Positions 33,701-43,300 of a stretch of DNA of 64,000 nucleotides are shown here, piece by piece. A model generated the notes under the pieces. That model worked only from the letters and a program-made list of their open reading frames with translations, did no database searches and had not been told where the DNA came from. Position 1 is the first letter of the stretch. Each line of letters begins with the position of its first letter. A program made the position numbers and the translations under genes. Origin of the DNA: Acheta domesticus (Eukaryota > Arthropoda > Insecta > Orthoptera > Gryllidae); assembly GCA_031308135.1 (NCBI GenBank), contig JAHLJT010009436.1, positions 118,232,178 to 118,296,177 on the forward strand, in the 5' to 3' direction.

Positions 33701-34500
33701 CCTCTCTCTCTCTCTCTGATATTCCCAACTTTACGTACTCAGAATTAGCTCTCTTTGCTGAAGATACTGCATTCTTTATTAGTGATAAAAATTTAATAAC
33801 TGCCAAACATTGACTACAATCCGACCTCCTGCTTTATACAAATTGGATCTCTAAATGGCAAATTAAAATTTACATGAATAAATGTCAAGCTAAAATCTTC
33901 ACACTGTAAACCAATCACCCCTTCTGAAATATTAATTCTTAATCAAGCTATACCCTGGAGATATCATCCAACACACCTATCAAAAATGTTTGACTCCTCT
34001 TAGACACTAAACTTGTATGGAATACCCATATTAAAAACATACATAAAGCTAACACTAAAATTTATAAATTACACTCTCTCATTAATTATAAATCACCTAA
34101 ACACATTCACTCAGCAAAATTAATATATATCACAATTATTCGCCCCACCCTTACTTATGTATACCTCATCTGGTCCAATGCTACCAAAACCCATAATGGG
34201 TTAACAAATTACAAATTTTCCAAAATAAATTCATCCGAAAAATATTTCTCGCGCTCTGGAATACTCCCAACTCCATAATGAACTGAAAATTGATACTATC
34301 CACTCTCTAATTCGTTCACAAAGCCTTAAATTTTTCAACTCCTTGGATGACTTACAACAGACTCGCACTTTCAATTTAGGTCAAACATATCATTTTCCTC
34401 GACGCACACTATCAAAATTTCCTAAAGATATATTTCATCCACCATAATTTCTACATTTACAATACATTATCTTTCTATTCAATATCTTATTTACAAACTA
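32587..34500 (+). pseudogene. Jockey-like LINE, reverse transcriptase part of ORF2
   Basis: Continues from the endonuclease after the Tc1 insert. SLRRFWQQTSHRDIKT, KSKLEHKFNDYKNFI, then KLKTRKSPGLDTINNQTLKS (RT entry), ILNSALRFNLVPTTWETAIV, PKPQ-like and FGFKSACNYSSTFKTN in shifted frames. The catalytic segment reads DMSQGSCLSRLFFKISLSPS and SELALFAEDTAFF, where YADDT is expected. Thumb: LLDTKLVWNTHIKNIHKAN and IIRPTLTYVYLIWSNATKT. The ORF ends near 34446, followed by an AT-rich tail. Several stops and a (CT)n expansion within the RT (33672-33718) show that it is inactive. Confidence 0.85.
33672..33718 (+). repeat. (CT)n microsatellite inside the LINE RT
   Basis: CTCTCTCTCC/CTCTCTCTCT runs disrupt the stretch between the QGS box and the FAEDT box of the reverse transcriptase. 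Confidence 0.9.
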
Positions 34501-34554
34501 ATTTTTTTAATAGCATCACCTCCATTCAAAATTTAATTGTCAATAATTCCCTAC

Positions 34555-34708
34555 TACTGGGGCATTTTTTCTAAATTTAGCAACAGGTTTTATCCACTTT
34601 TTCGTTACCAGACCCCAGCAATAAGAGTTTTTCAGGCGAAAATTCGCCGTTTTCCGGCGCACGATACAATAACTTTCTCTTCTTACGGCGAGAAAGTAAA
34701 AAACGGAA
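34555..34708 (+). repeat. ACTAGT repeat family, 3' terminal fragment
   Basis: TTTTATCCACTTTTTCGTTACCAG to GGCGAGAAAGTAAAAAACGG is the family 3' end, including AATAAGAGTTTTTCAGGCGA and the ACTTTCTC/GAGAAAGT hairpin. Nearly the same sequence lies at 63860-63990. Confidence 0.75.
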
Positions 34709-34868
34709 AAGAGGAAGTACAGTAGGAGAGTCACTGGGGCGAGAGAAGACCGTTCGGAGGGACAAGTGAAGATGATGTTGGGGGTGCTACCCAAAATATC
34801 CGAGAATTTCATTGTAAAAATTAGAAAACTTTACTTACATCCTAATGTCCTCCGCCACCTTCAAAGTA

Positions 34869-35771
34869 CAGTAATCTCTCGACATCCCCGGATTCGCTAT
34901 TCGCGAGTTCCGAACATTCGCGATTAGAGAAATGCTACTGGTTTTAACATTCGCGAGTGCGTCTTTTGGTCGTACTACATTTTCTTTGAAAGCGAGCACA
35001 TTTCATTTCCTTTATCATCATCATCATCATCATCATCTGCGAAACGAACTCTGCAGACCTCGGAGCTCGAAGTAAAAGTTTCTTCAAAATTTCACAGATG
35101 AAATGTCAATTCACATTTATAGAATAACACAATTGTAAAATAATTCAATTCAGTTGCGTCAAATTGGAGGTAGCGATTGTGGCCAAATGAACAGAAAAGC
35201 TATGAAGGATCTATGCAACTCTCATTGTAATGAGCTCATTGTAGAGGAGCTTCGGGAAATCATCAGTGAAGAACACTTTTTCGACGGTAATGATGAAGTA
35301 ACGGAAGCGAAACTGCGTCCTGGAGCAACTTTAATGTCAAAACTGTTGATGGCGTTCTAAAATCAACAAGCTCTGGTGGAACTGGCATTCGAATGTGATC
35401 CAAACATGGAAATAACTTTGAAATTTAAAAGTGAAAAGAAGCAGGAACTCATTCATATTTGGATTTTAGAATAGCGAGAAAGGTGATGAAGAAAAAAATA
35501 AAATAAAGCGAATCCTTTATTTAATCATTTTCAACTTTGAAATAAGTTTCAGACATTATTTTATTCCTTCATTTTGGAATGTTAATTGTGAATTCTGTTT
35601 GTAGTAGCGCTTAATCAGTTCTACTGTAATTGATTGTCAGATTTTTTCTTTCTTTTTTAAACAGTTTTTCGGTATCCATGAACCTAACCCACCTTTCTTC
35701 ATTAAAAGGTAGACTTAACATTCGCGAGTTTTTTTGGGAACCCAACTCTCGCGAATGTTGAGGGATTACTG
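34869..35771 (+). mobile_element. pogo/Tigger-like element with CAGTAATC ends, inserted in the mariner
   Basis: Left end CAGTAATCTCTCGACATCCC; right end is the complement of CAGTAATCCCTCAACATTCG. TA lies on both sides (34867-34868, 35772-35773). Sub-terminal CATTCGCGA motifs are repeated near both ends. The element sits exactly at a TA in the mariner transposase Tyr codon. It holds a short transposase tail. Confidence 0.85.
35142..35475 (+). pseudogene. pogo/Tigger-like transposase C-terminal remnant
   Basis: Frame 35154-35360 contains NRKAMKDLCNSHCNELIVEE and LREIISEEHFFDGNDE. Later QALVELAFECDPNMEITLKF follows in another frame. Similar LT..EL.E......E tails close Tigger-type transposases. 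The DDE core is deleted. Assignment rests mainly on the pogo-type ends of the element. Confidence 0.4.
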
Positions 35772-36637
35772 TAGTCATCTTGGGTATGTACGGAACGATG
35801 ACAGCGTTGTTCCAATTTTTGGAAACATTCCTGGAAGTCCGGAAGTTGGAGGGTGTTTAGGACCCATTGCGATTCTACTTTGGTATCTTCTATGGAGTGA
35901 AAATGTCGGCCTTTCAACGCGATTTTAATCTTCAGGAACAGGTAAGAGTTGCACGGGACTAGGTCTGGTGAGTACGGAGGCTGCGGGACCGTTGCCATGT
36001 TGTTTGGGGGCGAGAAATTCCTTCACAACGATCGATGTGTGCGCGGATGCGTTGTCATGGTGCACCAACCAGTCTTCCCTTTTCCACAACCCTGGTCGTT
36101 AGCGCCAAACATTTTCCCTCAGCCGCCTTAATACCTCTCAGTAAAACTGCCCATTGACAGTCTGACCAGGAGGGACAAACTCTTTATGCACAATTCATGC
36201 ATTTTCATGATCATTTCCGGTGTTGTGAAAGTTGACGATCGACCAGAATGTTGTCATCTTTGACAGATTTTAGGTTTTCGTTCATTTTACGCTTCTTTCT
36301 GAACTGAAAGAAGCGTCAAATTTGCTTGCTTGACACAGTGCGTACTTGCCAGCACCATCTCTGTCAGCATACGGTGTTTCAGCTGCAGTTTTCTTCAACT
36401 AGAAACAGAATTTGATGCAAATCCGTTGCTCCTTCACGTTATCCATTGGCAATTCGCAGAAGCACTGAAACGTCCTGCCACGCACCACTATAATTCACAA
36501 CTCGATGCGCCAAGAATGACGCAACTTTGCATCACAATAGCCAAGACATGTACCTAGATATACCTAGCGTCGCAATGTCGTACTCCTACCTGTTTGACCG
36601 GTACAATGAAATTCTCGGATATTTAGGGTAGCACCTA

Positions 36638-37499
36638 GCATTCTAGCTTGTCTTCGCAATGTTGCAAAATTTCTTGATTTCTGGGATACCTAACCTAACC
36701 CATATACATCTTGAATTCTGAATAAAGATGGAAATAGGGGTTTTGGGCAAGAATTAAGTATAAAATATTCACTCCCGTGTAATAAAAGCTATTTGCAAAG
36801 GCAAAATTTATGTAATATTGAGTTGCTCTACAGCTGTCGCAGTTTCTCCGCTCTCAGTTCCCAAGCATTTCTAATTGTCCATAGATCTTGCATTTCGCAC
36901 ATTGTAGCCTCTGGCACACCTGTTGCCATTCAATTCTGAGTCTTATTTACGTGAGAGCCCAACTTGCGGGAACCTGAGAGCCCAAGTAGCGGGGCACGTG
37001 AGAGCCCAACTTGCGAGGAACTTCAGGGGGCATGATTATTGCGTGTGGCGAACAAGCTGGGCAACATGTACGGAGTATATGTGAGAGACCTGTAGAGAAG
37101 CATGTGGGGGCAAGTGGACCGTGAATTTGGTTTCTTCAGTAATATTCTAGTATAAAATGATTAGCCATTGAATCTACTTTTACATTTTTGGCATTTCCCT
37201 CTTCTGTTTACCCCCAAACTGTAGTATATATGGATTGTCAAAACTGAGTAAATCCTCAGAAATGCCTTTATAGTATTTGAGAAACTGCAAGTGTACGTGT
37301 GTGTGCGAATCAGTCACTCAGACTTCCTGTGCACCAATCGAGAGATACGAGGTGCCATTCGGTGCGTCTCGGTCTCCTGGCGGGGAAGTGATATTTGTTT
37401 TCGGATCAGACCAGAAGATTCTAAGAAATCAGGAACAGCTTCGAAGCATACATCGTACATTTTTTAAAATACTCATTTAAAGTCGTTTTTCAACTAATA
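36638..37499. other. Intron spacer with a short tandem repeat, no gene seen
   Basis: Three imperfect units of about 24 bp, GTGAGAGCCCAACTTGCGGG and variants, lie at 36951-37020. The remaining sequence shows no recognisable feature. Confidence 0.5.
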
Positions 37500-37650
37500 A
37501 GATCACATAGCGACCACTGTAATAGGGGATTACGGTGTAGTAGGGGAACTCTTATACGGAGGCACATGCCCCAAGCGGGATTCGACCCTTCAGGCCCCGA
37601 GGCAGCTACGGGTCTTGAGCCTTAGCGACCTCGGCTATGTAGGCTGGCCA
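37500..37650 (-). repeat. tRNA-like segment, probably a SINE head or tRNA pseudogene
   Basis: On the minus strand TAGCCGAGGTCGCTAAGG resembles the D-arm/A box of a leucine- or serine-type tRNA, and GGGTCGAATCC resembles the B box/T arm (GGTTCGANNCC) about 35 bases further on. GGCATGTGCC and a non-tRNA 3' part follow. The acceptor stem is not convincing, so a functional tRNA is unlikely. Confidence 0.45.
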
Positions 37651-37894
37651 CTTCGTACTTTAACCCGATGAAACTGACTTGAGCAGAGTGGCAAAAGGTT
37701 AGTTAGGTGAAGAACGATAAGGTCGAAAAAAAGCAGATATTATGGGATAACTGGTTGGAGGTTTCTATGGTTAGTGAGAGACGGGTTGAGCTTGCAGTTC
37801 CACTGTGTTAGTGGTCAATTTCTCTTAAAAACATTATCATCTAACCTCACTACATACATCAGTTGAAGTGGTCATTGCTACGCATTTAAAACTA

Positions 37895-39085
37895 CGTAGG
37901 TCATTCAACAATTAAAGAGAGAAATTGGTCTGGAGAAAAAACAGTTGGCAGGACAAGTTTGGTAATTTTATGACAAAGTTGGCATCACTGCCATGAGCCC
38001 TATCCAGATCATTGTTGTGTTCATATCCTGAAAATGAAGTTGAACGATGGCGAGTCGACTTGAAAATTCCACATTGGTTGAACAATGTTCTATGATTTGT
38101 TTTTTACTTGCTGAGTGAAAAAAAGCAAATATATACTCTAGAATGACTTAAGTGTATGGCGAAAGTTGTATAAACTGCAGGAATTTTTACAAGTAGAACA
38201 GTTTTTACAGGTAGAACAGTTCAAAAGTGGTCGAGACTCAGTCACTGACGAACACCATTCTTGCCACATGAGCAGGAAAAGTTATTGATGGTGTTTGGGG
38301 ACGCTGTAGTTGCATTTATTTGTGGTTACCTTGACGAACAGCGTACAATATACAGACAATACTGTTCAGATATGATTTTGAACAAGGTTTTTAAGAAAGA
38401 AACGTCATGGATCGCAGAGGACAGGTGTGATTCTCCAGCAAGTCAACACACTTTCTCTCACTGTCCAACAAAGCCGTGAAAACATCGACAAAATGGGTTG
38501 GGAGGTACTTATCGCGGCAAAAAGTATTATTCTTTCATGAAGAACATAAGGGTTCAGGGCAGGAATTTATAGCTAATTTACCTTTGAAAATATATTTTAT
38601 TATATAAGAGCAACAAAACTCGAAAGAAACCTCTCTTTTCTGTATTCAAAATTCGACTAGAATATGGTTTAGGATAGAGACCACGGAATTATGAAAACGT
38701 GCACAAAATTCACTTCTACCCACAGCTCGTCACACGCAGTTTTTAACTGTTTATGACGTATATAAATAAATAAATACTTCATCATCCTCCTTTTAGCCCC
38801 CATTTAGCACGATCTAATTTTCCATTTGTTTGGTCAAGTGAAGGAGACGTTACTTGGGAATCTAGGATAACGAAGTTGTCAAAAAAAATTGTGGGAAACT
38901 GGTGTACACACACCAAGATAAAAAGTTCTTTGCAGCCGGTTTAAAAATGCTGCTAACCTGTTTGGACAAGTGCATAAATGTTGGTGGGGATTACATTGAA
39001 AAGTAGGAAAAATCCTGTTTTGTAAAAATAAATGTAAATTCTCCAGACCTATTTGTCCATTTAATTACTGAATGTACCTCGTACA
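37895..39085 (+). mobile_element. mariner element 2, degenerate
   Basis: Ends GGTCATTCAACAATTAAA (left, about 37899) and the complement of GGTACATTCAGTAATTAAA (right, about 39080). Total about 1.2 kb with an unrelated-looking stretch at 38540-38770. It ends about 60 bp from the donor site of the calcineurin exon 39145-39256. Boundaries are approximate. Confidence 0.7.
38190..39004 (+). pseudogene. mariner transposase 2 pseudogene
   Basis: In order: FLQVEQFKSGRDSVTDEHHS (the W...FK.GR.S..D....GRP region), VFGDAVVAFICGYLDEQRTI (the FWD..G......LE..TI motif), SRENIDKMGWEVL (the ...L....W.VL.HP motif) and, after the 38540-38770 gap, HLFGQVKETLLGN, WCTHTKIK, AAGLKMLLTCLDKCINVGGD and YIEK-stop. 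The C-terminus ...F...LDKCIN..GDYVEK is typical of mariner/SETMAR transposases. Several frameshifts and deletion of the DDE middle. Confidence 0.8.
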
Positions 39086-39144
39086 AACTTCCGTGCAGGA
39101 TTTCTTTGTCTACAAATAGGATCATGGAGATAACAGTTACTTAC

Positions 39145-39256
39145 ATTCTTGTTTGAAGGTAAAATATTCTGTGAGATGCCTGCATTCATGGTTGCCGCGC
39201 AGTAAGAAAAGTGTGGTGGGATAACACTGTTTCAACGCCCAGAGGTACAGCACGCA
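39145..39256 (-). CDS. CanA: Calcineurin A catalytic subunit, isolated 112-bp exon with RGNHE motif
   Basis: Reading the minus strand, a cag acceptor is followed by codons for [20 protein letters not shown] and then [17 protein letters not shown]. The exon ends with the single base T of a split Cys codon before the donor gtaagt. RGNHE supplies the Asn metal ligand and the catalytic His of PPP phosphatases, and [11 protein letters not shown] is characteristic of calcineurin A. The exon has 37 codons plus one base, joins the previous exon in phase 0 and the next in phase 1 (T + GC = Cys). It stands alone between two introns of more than 20 kb. It is open only over a short distance, so an ORF search with a usual length cutoff misses it. 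A degenerate mariner copy ends about 60 bp beyond its donor site. Confidence 0.96.
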
Positions 39257-39813
39257 CTGAAAGAAGAAGATCTTGCATTACACAGAACAAAAATTGTCCC
39301 GAAATGTAATCGTAGTTACAATAAGGAAAAGAGAGAAATGTATAAGAATTAATTCTGCAAAATTTTCCTTACTTAATTGAATAATCAAATATTTTAAAAA
39401 ATGTTAACGTGACCTGAAGGGAAATAAACATATGTGGTGGAATTTAAGATAACACATGGAACCACTTATCAGAAAATTTCGAAAATTTTGGGACTTTAGG
39501 TAAAGGACCCCTTGACACTAAAATATCCGTTTCAAATTCAAGGGGCCGCGACATCAGTCAGATCAATCCGGGAATAACACATTTGATCCAATTGTCGTAT
39601 ACTGTTTAGACACTAGCCTTGTTTACGGACGGGCAGACGTTTTGCTGAAAACAAAATTTTCGGTGTCAAGGTCCTCAAACATTTATTTTTTAACAGTGGC
39701 GTGGCGTGGCGTGGCGAAATCAAATGCACACACCACAGAGAGAAATTTTTGAGGTGGTAATCTCAAAGTATGCCTTCATAGGCGTAACTTAGGGCGTTTT
39801 GGTCTCAATATTT
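39257..39813. other. Intron sequence upstream (in gene direction) of the RGNHE exon
   Basis: Contains short phrases of the ACTAGT family (for example GGGGCCGCGACATCAGTCAG and GGTGTCAAGGTCCTC, 39510-39680), read in the plus direction, and a GGCGTGGCGTGGCGTGGCG triplication at 39701-39717. No gene. Confidence 0.45.
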
Positions 39814-39868
39814 ATAATAATAATAATAATAATAATGTAATATATAATAATAATTATTATTATTATTC
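39814..39868. repeat. (TAA)n / (ATT)n microsatellite at the retrotransposon tail
   Basis: Two opposed runs, ATAATAATAATAATAAT and AATTATTATTATTATT, lie at the 3' terminus of the reverse-strand Dong-like fragment. Confidence 0.9.
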
Positions 39869-40302
39869 CTCCATATCACGACTAAAGATGTTATGAGTCC
39901 GCTGAATATAAATTCTACTCCAAGTTGCAACCAGCTACCTAAGAAGCAGATCTAGGGGCTGTCGGTGCCTCTACAATATTTTGCGAAAAATGTGAGATGT
40001 TACAAATAAGACACTTTCTTGCACTTCCCAGTACTTTGAATGACATGGAAGATTAGCCAAGTTTTGCAAGCCACGATTTCCAAACTCTTGTATTTAGGTC
40101 GTTTATCTGCCTCCTTGGTTACGACATATTCATCACAAGGCCCAGCAACATCTACAAGTAGGCACAATTTTTTCTCCAAATCCCGGATAACAATCCAGTT
40201 TGTTTGGTGCTATCGTGCGATCCATTTGAATTTGTTGGTCGTACAATACTGTATAGCGTCCAACGGATGTCACCCGGTTTGGTTAGTGTTCGTACCACTT
40301 GG
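39869..40302 (-). pseudogene. R4/Dong-like retrotransposon, 3' end fragment next to the satellite
   Basis: Reverse-strand copy of the sequence at 17030-17535. It starts CCCAAGTGGTACGAACAC (the PKWYEH codons), has SVGRYTVLYDQQIQMD-like translation and the endonuclease region in broken frames, then GGTAGCTGGTTGCAACTTGG and a 3' end GAGGAATAATAATAATAA. It is 5'-truncated exactly where the 20-bp satellite begins. Stops and frameshifts make it older than the copy at 16888. Confidence 0.8.
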
Positions 40303-43300
40303 GACGGACAGACGGAAGGACAGACAGACAGACGGAAGGACAGACAGACGGACAGACGGCCAGACAGGAGGACGGCCAGACGGCCAGACAGGAGGACGGC
40401 CAGACGGCCAGACAGGAGGACGGACGGACGGACGGCCAGACAGGAGGACGGACGGACGGCCAGACAGGAGGACGGACGGACGGCCAGACAGGAGGACGGA
40501 CGGCCAGACAGGAGGACGGACGGCCAGACAGGAGGACGGCCAGACAGACAGGAGGACGGCCAGACAGACAGGAGGACGGCCAGAGAGACAGGAGGACGGC
40601 CAGAGAGACAGGTGGACGGCCAGAGAGACAGGTGGACGGCCAGACAGACAAGAGAACGGACAGAGAGACAGGGAGAACGGCCAGAGAGACAGGAGGACGG
40701 CCAGAGAGACAGGAGGACGGCCAGAGAGACAGGAGGACGGCCAGAGAGACAGGGGGACGGACAGAGAGACAGGAGGACGGCCAGAGAGACAGGAGGACGG
40801 CCAGAGAGACAGGAGGACGGCCAGACAGGAGGACGGCCAGAGAGACAGGAGGACGGCCAGAGAGACAGGTGGACGGCCAGAGAGACAGGAGGACGGCCAG
40901 AGAGACAGGTGGACGGCCAGAGAGACGGGAGGACGGACAGAGAGACGGGAGGACGGACAGAGAGACGGGAGGTCGGTCAGAGAGACGGGAGGTGGGCAGA
41001 GAGACGGGAGGTGGGGCAGAGAGACGGGAGGTCGGACAGAGAGACGGGAGGTCGGACAGAGAGACGGGAGGTCGGACAGAGAGACGGGAGGTCGGACAGA
41101 GAGACGGGAGGTCGGACAGAGAGACGGGAGGTCGGACCGAGAGACGGGAGGACGGACCGAGAGACGGGAGGACGGACCGAGAGACGGGAGGACGGACCGA
41201 GAGACGGGAGGGCGGACCGAGAGACGGGAGGGCGGACCGAGAGACGGGAGGGCGGACCGAGAGACGGGAGGACGGACCGAGAGACGGGAGGACGGACAGA
41301 GAGACGGGGAGGACGGACAGAGAGACGGGAGGACGACAGAGAGACGGGAGGACGGACAGAGAGACGGGAGGACGGACAGAGAGACGGGATGACGGACAGA
41401 GAGACGGGAGGACGGACAGAGAGACGGGAGGACGGACAGAGAGACGGGAGGACGGACAGAGAGACGGGAGGACGGACAGAGAGACGGGAGGACGGACAGA
41501 GAGACGGGAGGACGGACAGAGAGACGGGAGGACGGACAGAGAGACGGGAGGATCGGACAGAGAGACGGGAGGTCGGACAGAGAGACGGGAGGTCGGACAG
41601 AGAGACGGGAGGTCGGACAGAGAGACGGGAGGTCGGACAGAGAGACGGAGGTCGGACAGAGAGACGGGAGGTCGGACAGAGAGACGGGAGGTCGGACAGA
41701 GAGACGGGAGGTCGGACAGAGAAGACGGGAGGTCGGACAGAGAGACGTGAGGTCGGACAGAGGAGACGGGAGGTCGGACAGAGAGACGGGAGGTCGGACA
41801 GAGAGACGGGAGGTCGGACAGAGAGACGGGAGGTCGGACAGAGAGACGGGAGGTCGGACAGAGAGACGGGAGGTCGGACAGAGAGACGGGAGGTACGGAC
41901 AGAGAGACGGGAGGACGGACAGAGAGACGGGAGGACGGACAGAGAGACGGGAGGACGGACAGAGAGACGGGAGGACGGACAGAGAGACGGGAGGACGGAC
42001 CGAGAGACGGGAGGACGGACCGAGAGACGGGAGGACGGACCGAGAGACGGGAGGACGGACCGAGAGACGGGAGGACGGACCGAGAGACGGGAGGGACGGA
42101 CCGAAGAGACGGGAGGACGGACCAGAGAGACGGGAGGACGGACCGAGAGACGGGAGGACGGACCGAGAGACGGGAGGACGGACCGAGAGACGGGAGGACG
42201 GACCGAGAGACGGGAGGACGGACCGAGAGACGGGAGGACGGACCGAGAGACGGGAGGACGGACCGAGAGACGGGAGGACGGACAGAGAGACGGGAGGACG
42301 GACAGAGAGACGGGAGGACGGACAGAGAGACGGGAGGACGGACAGAGAGACGGGAGGACGGACAGAGAGACGGGAGGACGGACAGAGAGACGGGAGGACG
42401 GACAGAGAGCCGGGAGGACGGACAGAGAGCCGGGAGGACGGACAGAGAGCCGGGAGGACGGACAGAGAGCCGGGAGGACGGACAGAGAGCCGGGAGGACG
42501 GACAGAGAGCCGGGAGGACGGACAGAGAGCCGGGAGGACGGACAGAGAGCCGGGAGGACGGACAGAGAGCCGGGAGGACGGACAGAGAGCCGGAGGACGG
42601 ACAGAGAGCCGGGAGGACGGACAGAGAGCCGGGAGGACGACAGAGAGCCGGGAGGACGGACAGAGAGCCGGGAGGACGGACAGAGAGCCGGGAGGACGGA
42701 CAGAGAGCCGGGAGGACGGACAGAGAGCCGGGAGGACGGACAGAGAGCCGGGAGGACGGACAGAGAGCCGGGAGGACGGACAGAGAGCCGGGAGGACGGA
42801 CAGAGAGCCGGGAGGACGGACAGAGAGCCGGGAGACGGACAGAGAGCCGGGAGACGGACAGAGAGCCGGGAGGCCGGACAGAGAGACGGGAGGACGGACA
42901 GAGAGACGGGAGGACGGACAGAGAGACGGGAGGACGGACAGAGAGACGGGAGGACGGACAGAGAGACGGGAGGACGGACAGAGAGACGGGAGGACGGACA
43001 GAGAGACGGGAGGACGGACAGAGAGACGGGGAGGACGGACAGAGAGACGGGAGGACGGACAGAGAGACGGGAGGACGGACAGAGAGACGGAGGACGGACA
43101 GAGAGACGGGAGGACGGACAGAGAGACGGGAGGACGGACAGAGAGCCGGGAGGACGGACCGAGGAGAGCCGGGAGGACGGACCGAGAGACGGGAGGACGG
43201 ACAGAAGAGACGGGAGGACGGACAGAGAGACGGGAGGACGGACAGAGAGACGGGAGGACGGACAGAGAGACGGGAGGACGGACAGAGAGACGGGAGGACG

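Larger units (their letters stand above)
34821..36330 (-). pseudogene. mariner transposase pseudogene
   Basis: From the right: frames containing TTPEMIMKMHEL, then GWCTMTTHPRTHRSL (the HHDNA.AHT region, shifted), PPNNMATVPQPPYSPDLVPC (the HPPYSPDLAPCD motif with catalytic D replaced by N: CNSYLF), IKIALKGRHFHSIEDTKVES and FQKLEQRCHRSVHTQDDY. The last codon before the pogo-like insert is Tyr; across the insert the frame continues FEGGGGH-stop at about 34868-34842, the usual mariner C-terminus. Confidence 0.85.
34783..36635 (-). mobile_element. mariner element, internally deleted and split by a pogo-like insertion
   Basis: Terminal inverted repeats: GGTGCTACCCAAAATATCCG (continuing AGAATTTCATTGTA) at the left, and the complement of GGTGCTACCCTAAATATCCG at the right. 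The transposase is on the minus strand. Without the 903-bp insert it is about 950 bp, shorter than the usual 1.3 kb, so it has an internal deletion. Confidence 0.85.

Noticed and set aside
37570..37649. Functional tRNA gene
   Set aside because: A- and B-box-like sequences are present, but a paired acceptor stem and a clean anticodon arm are not.
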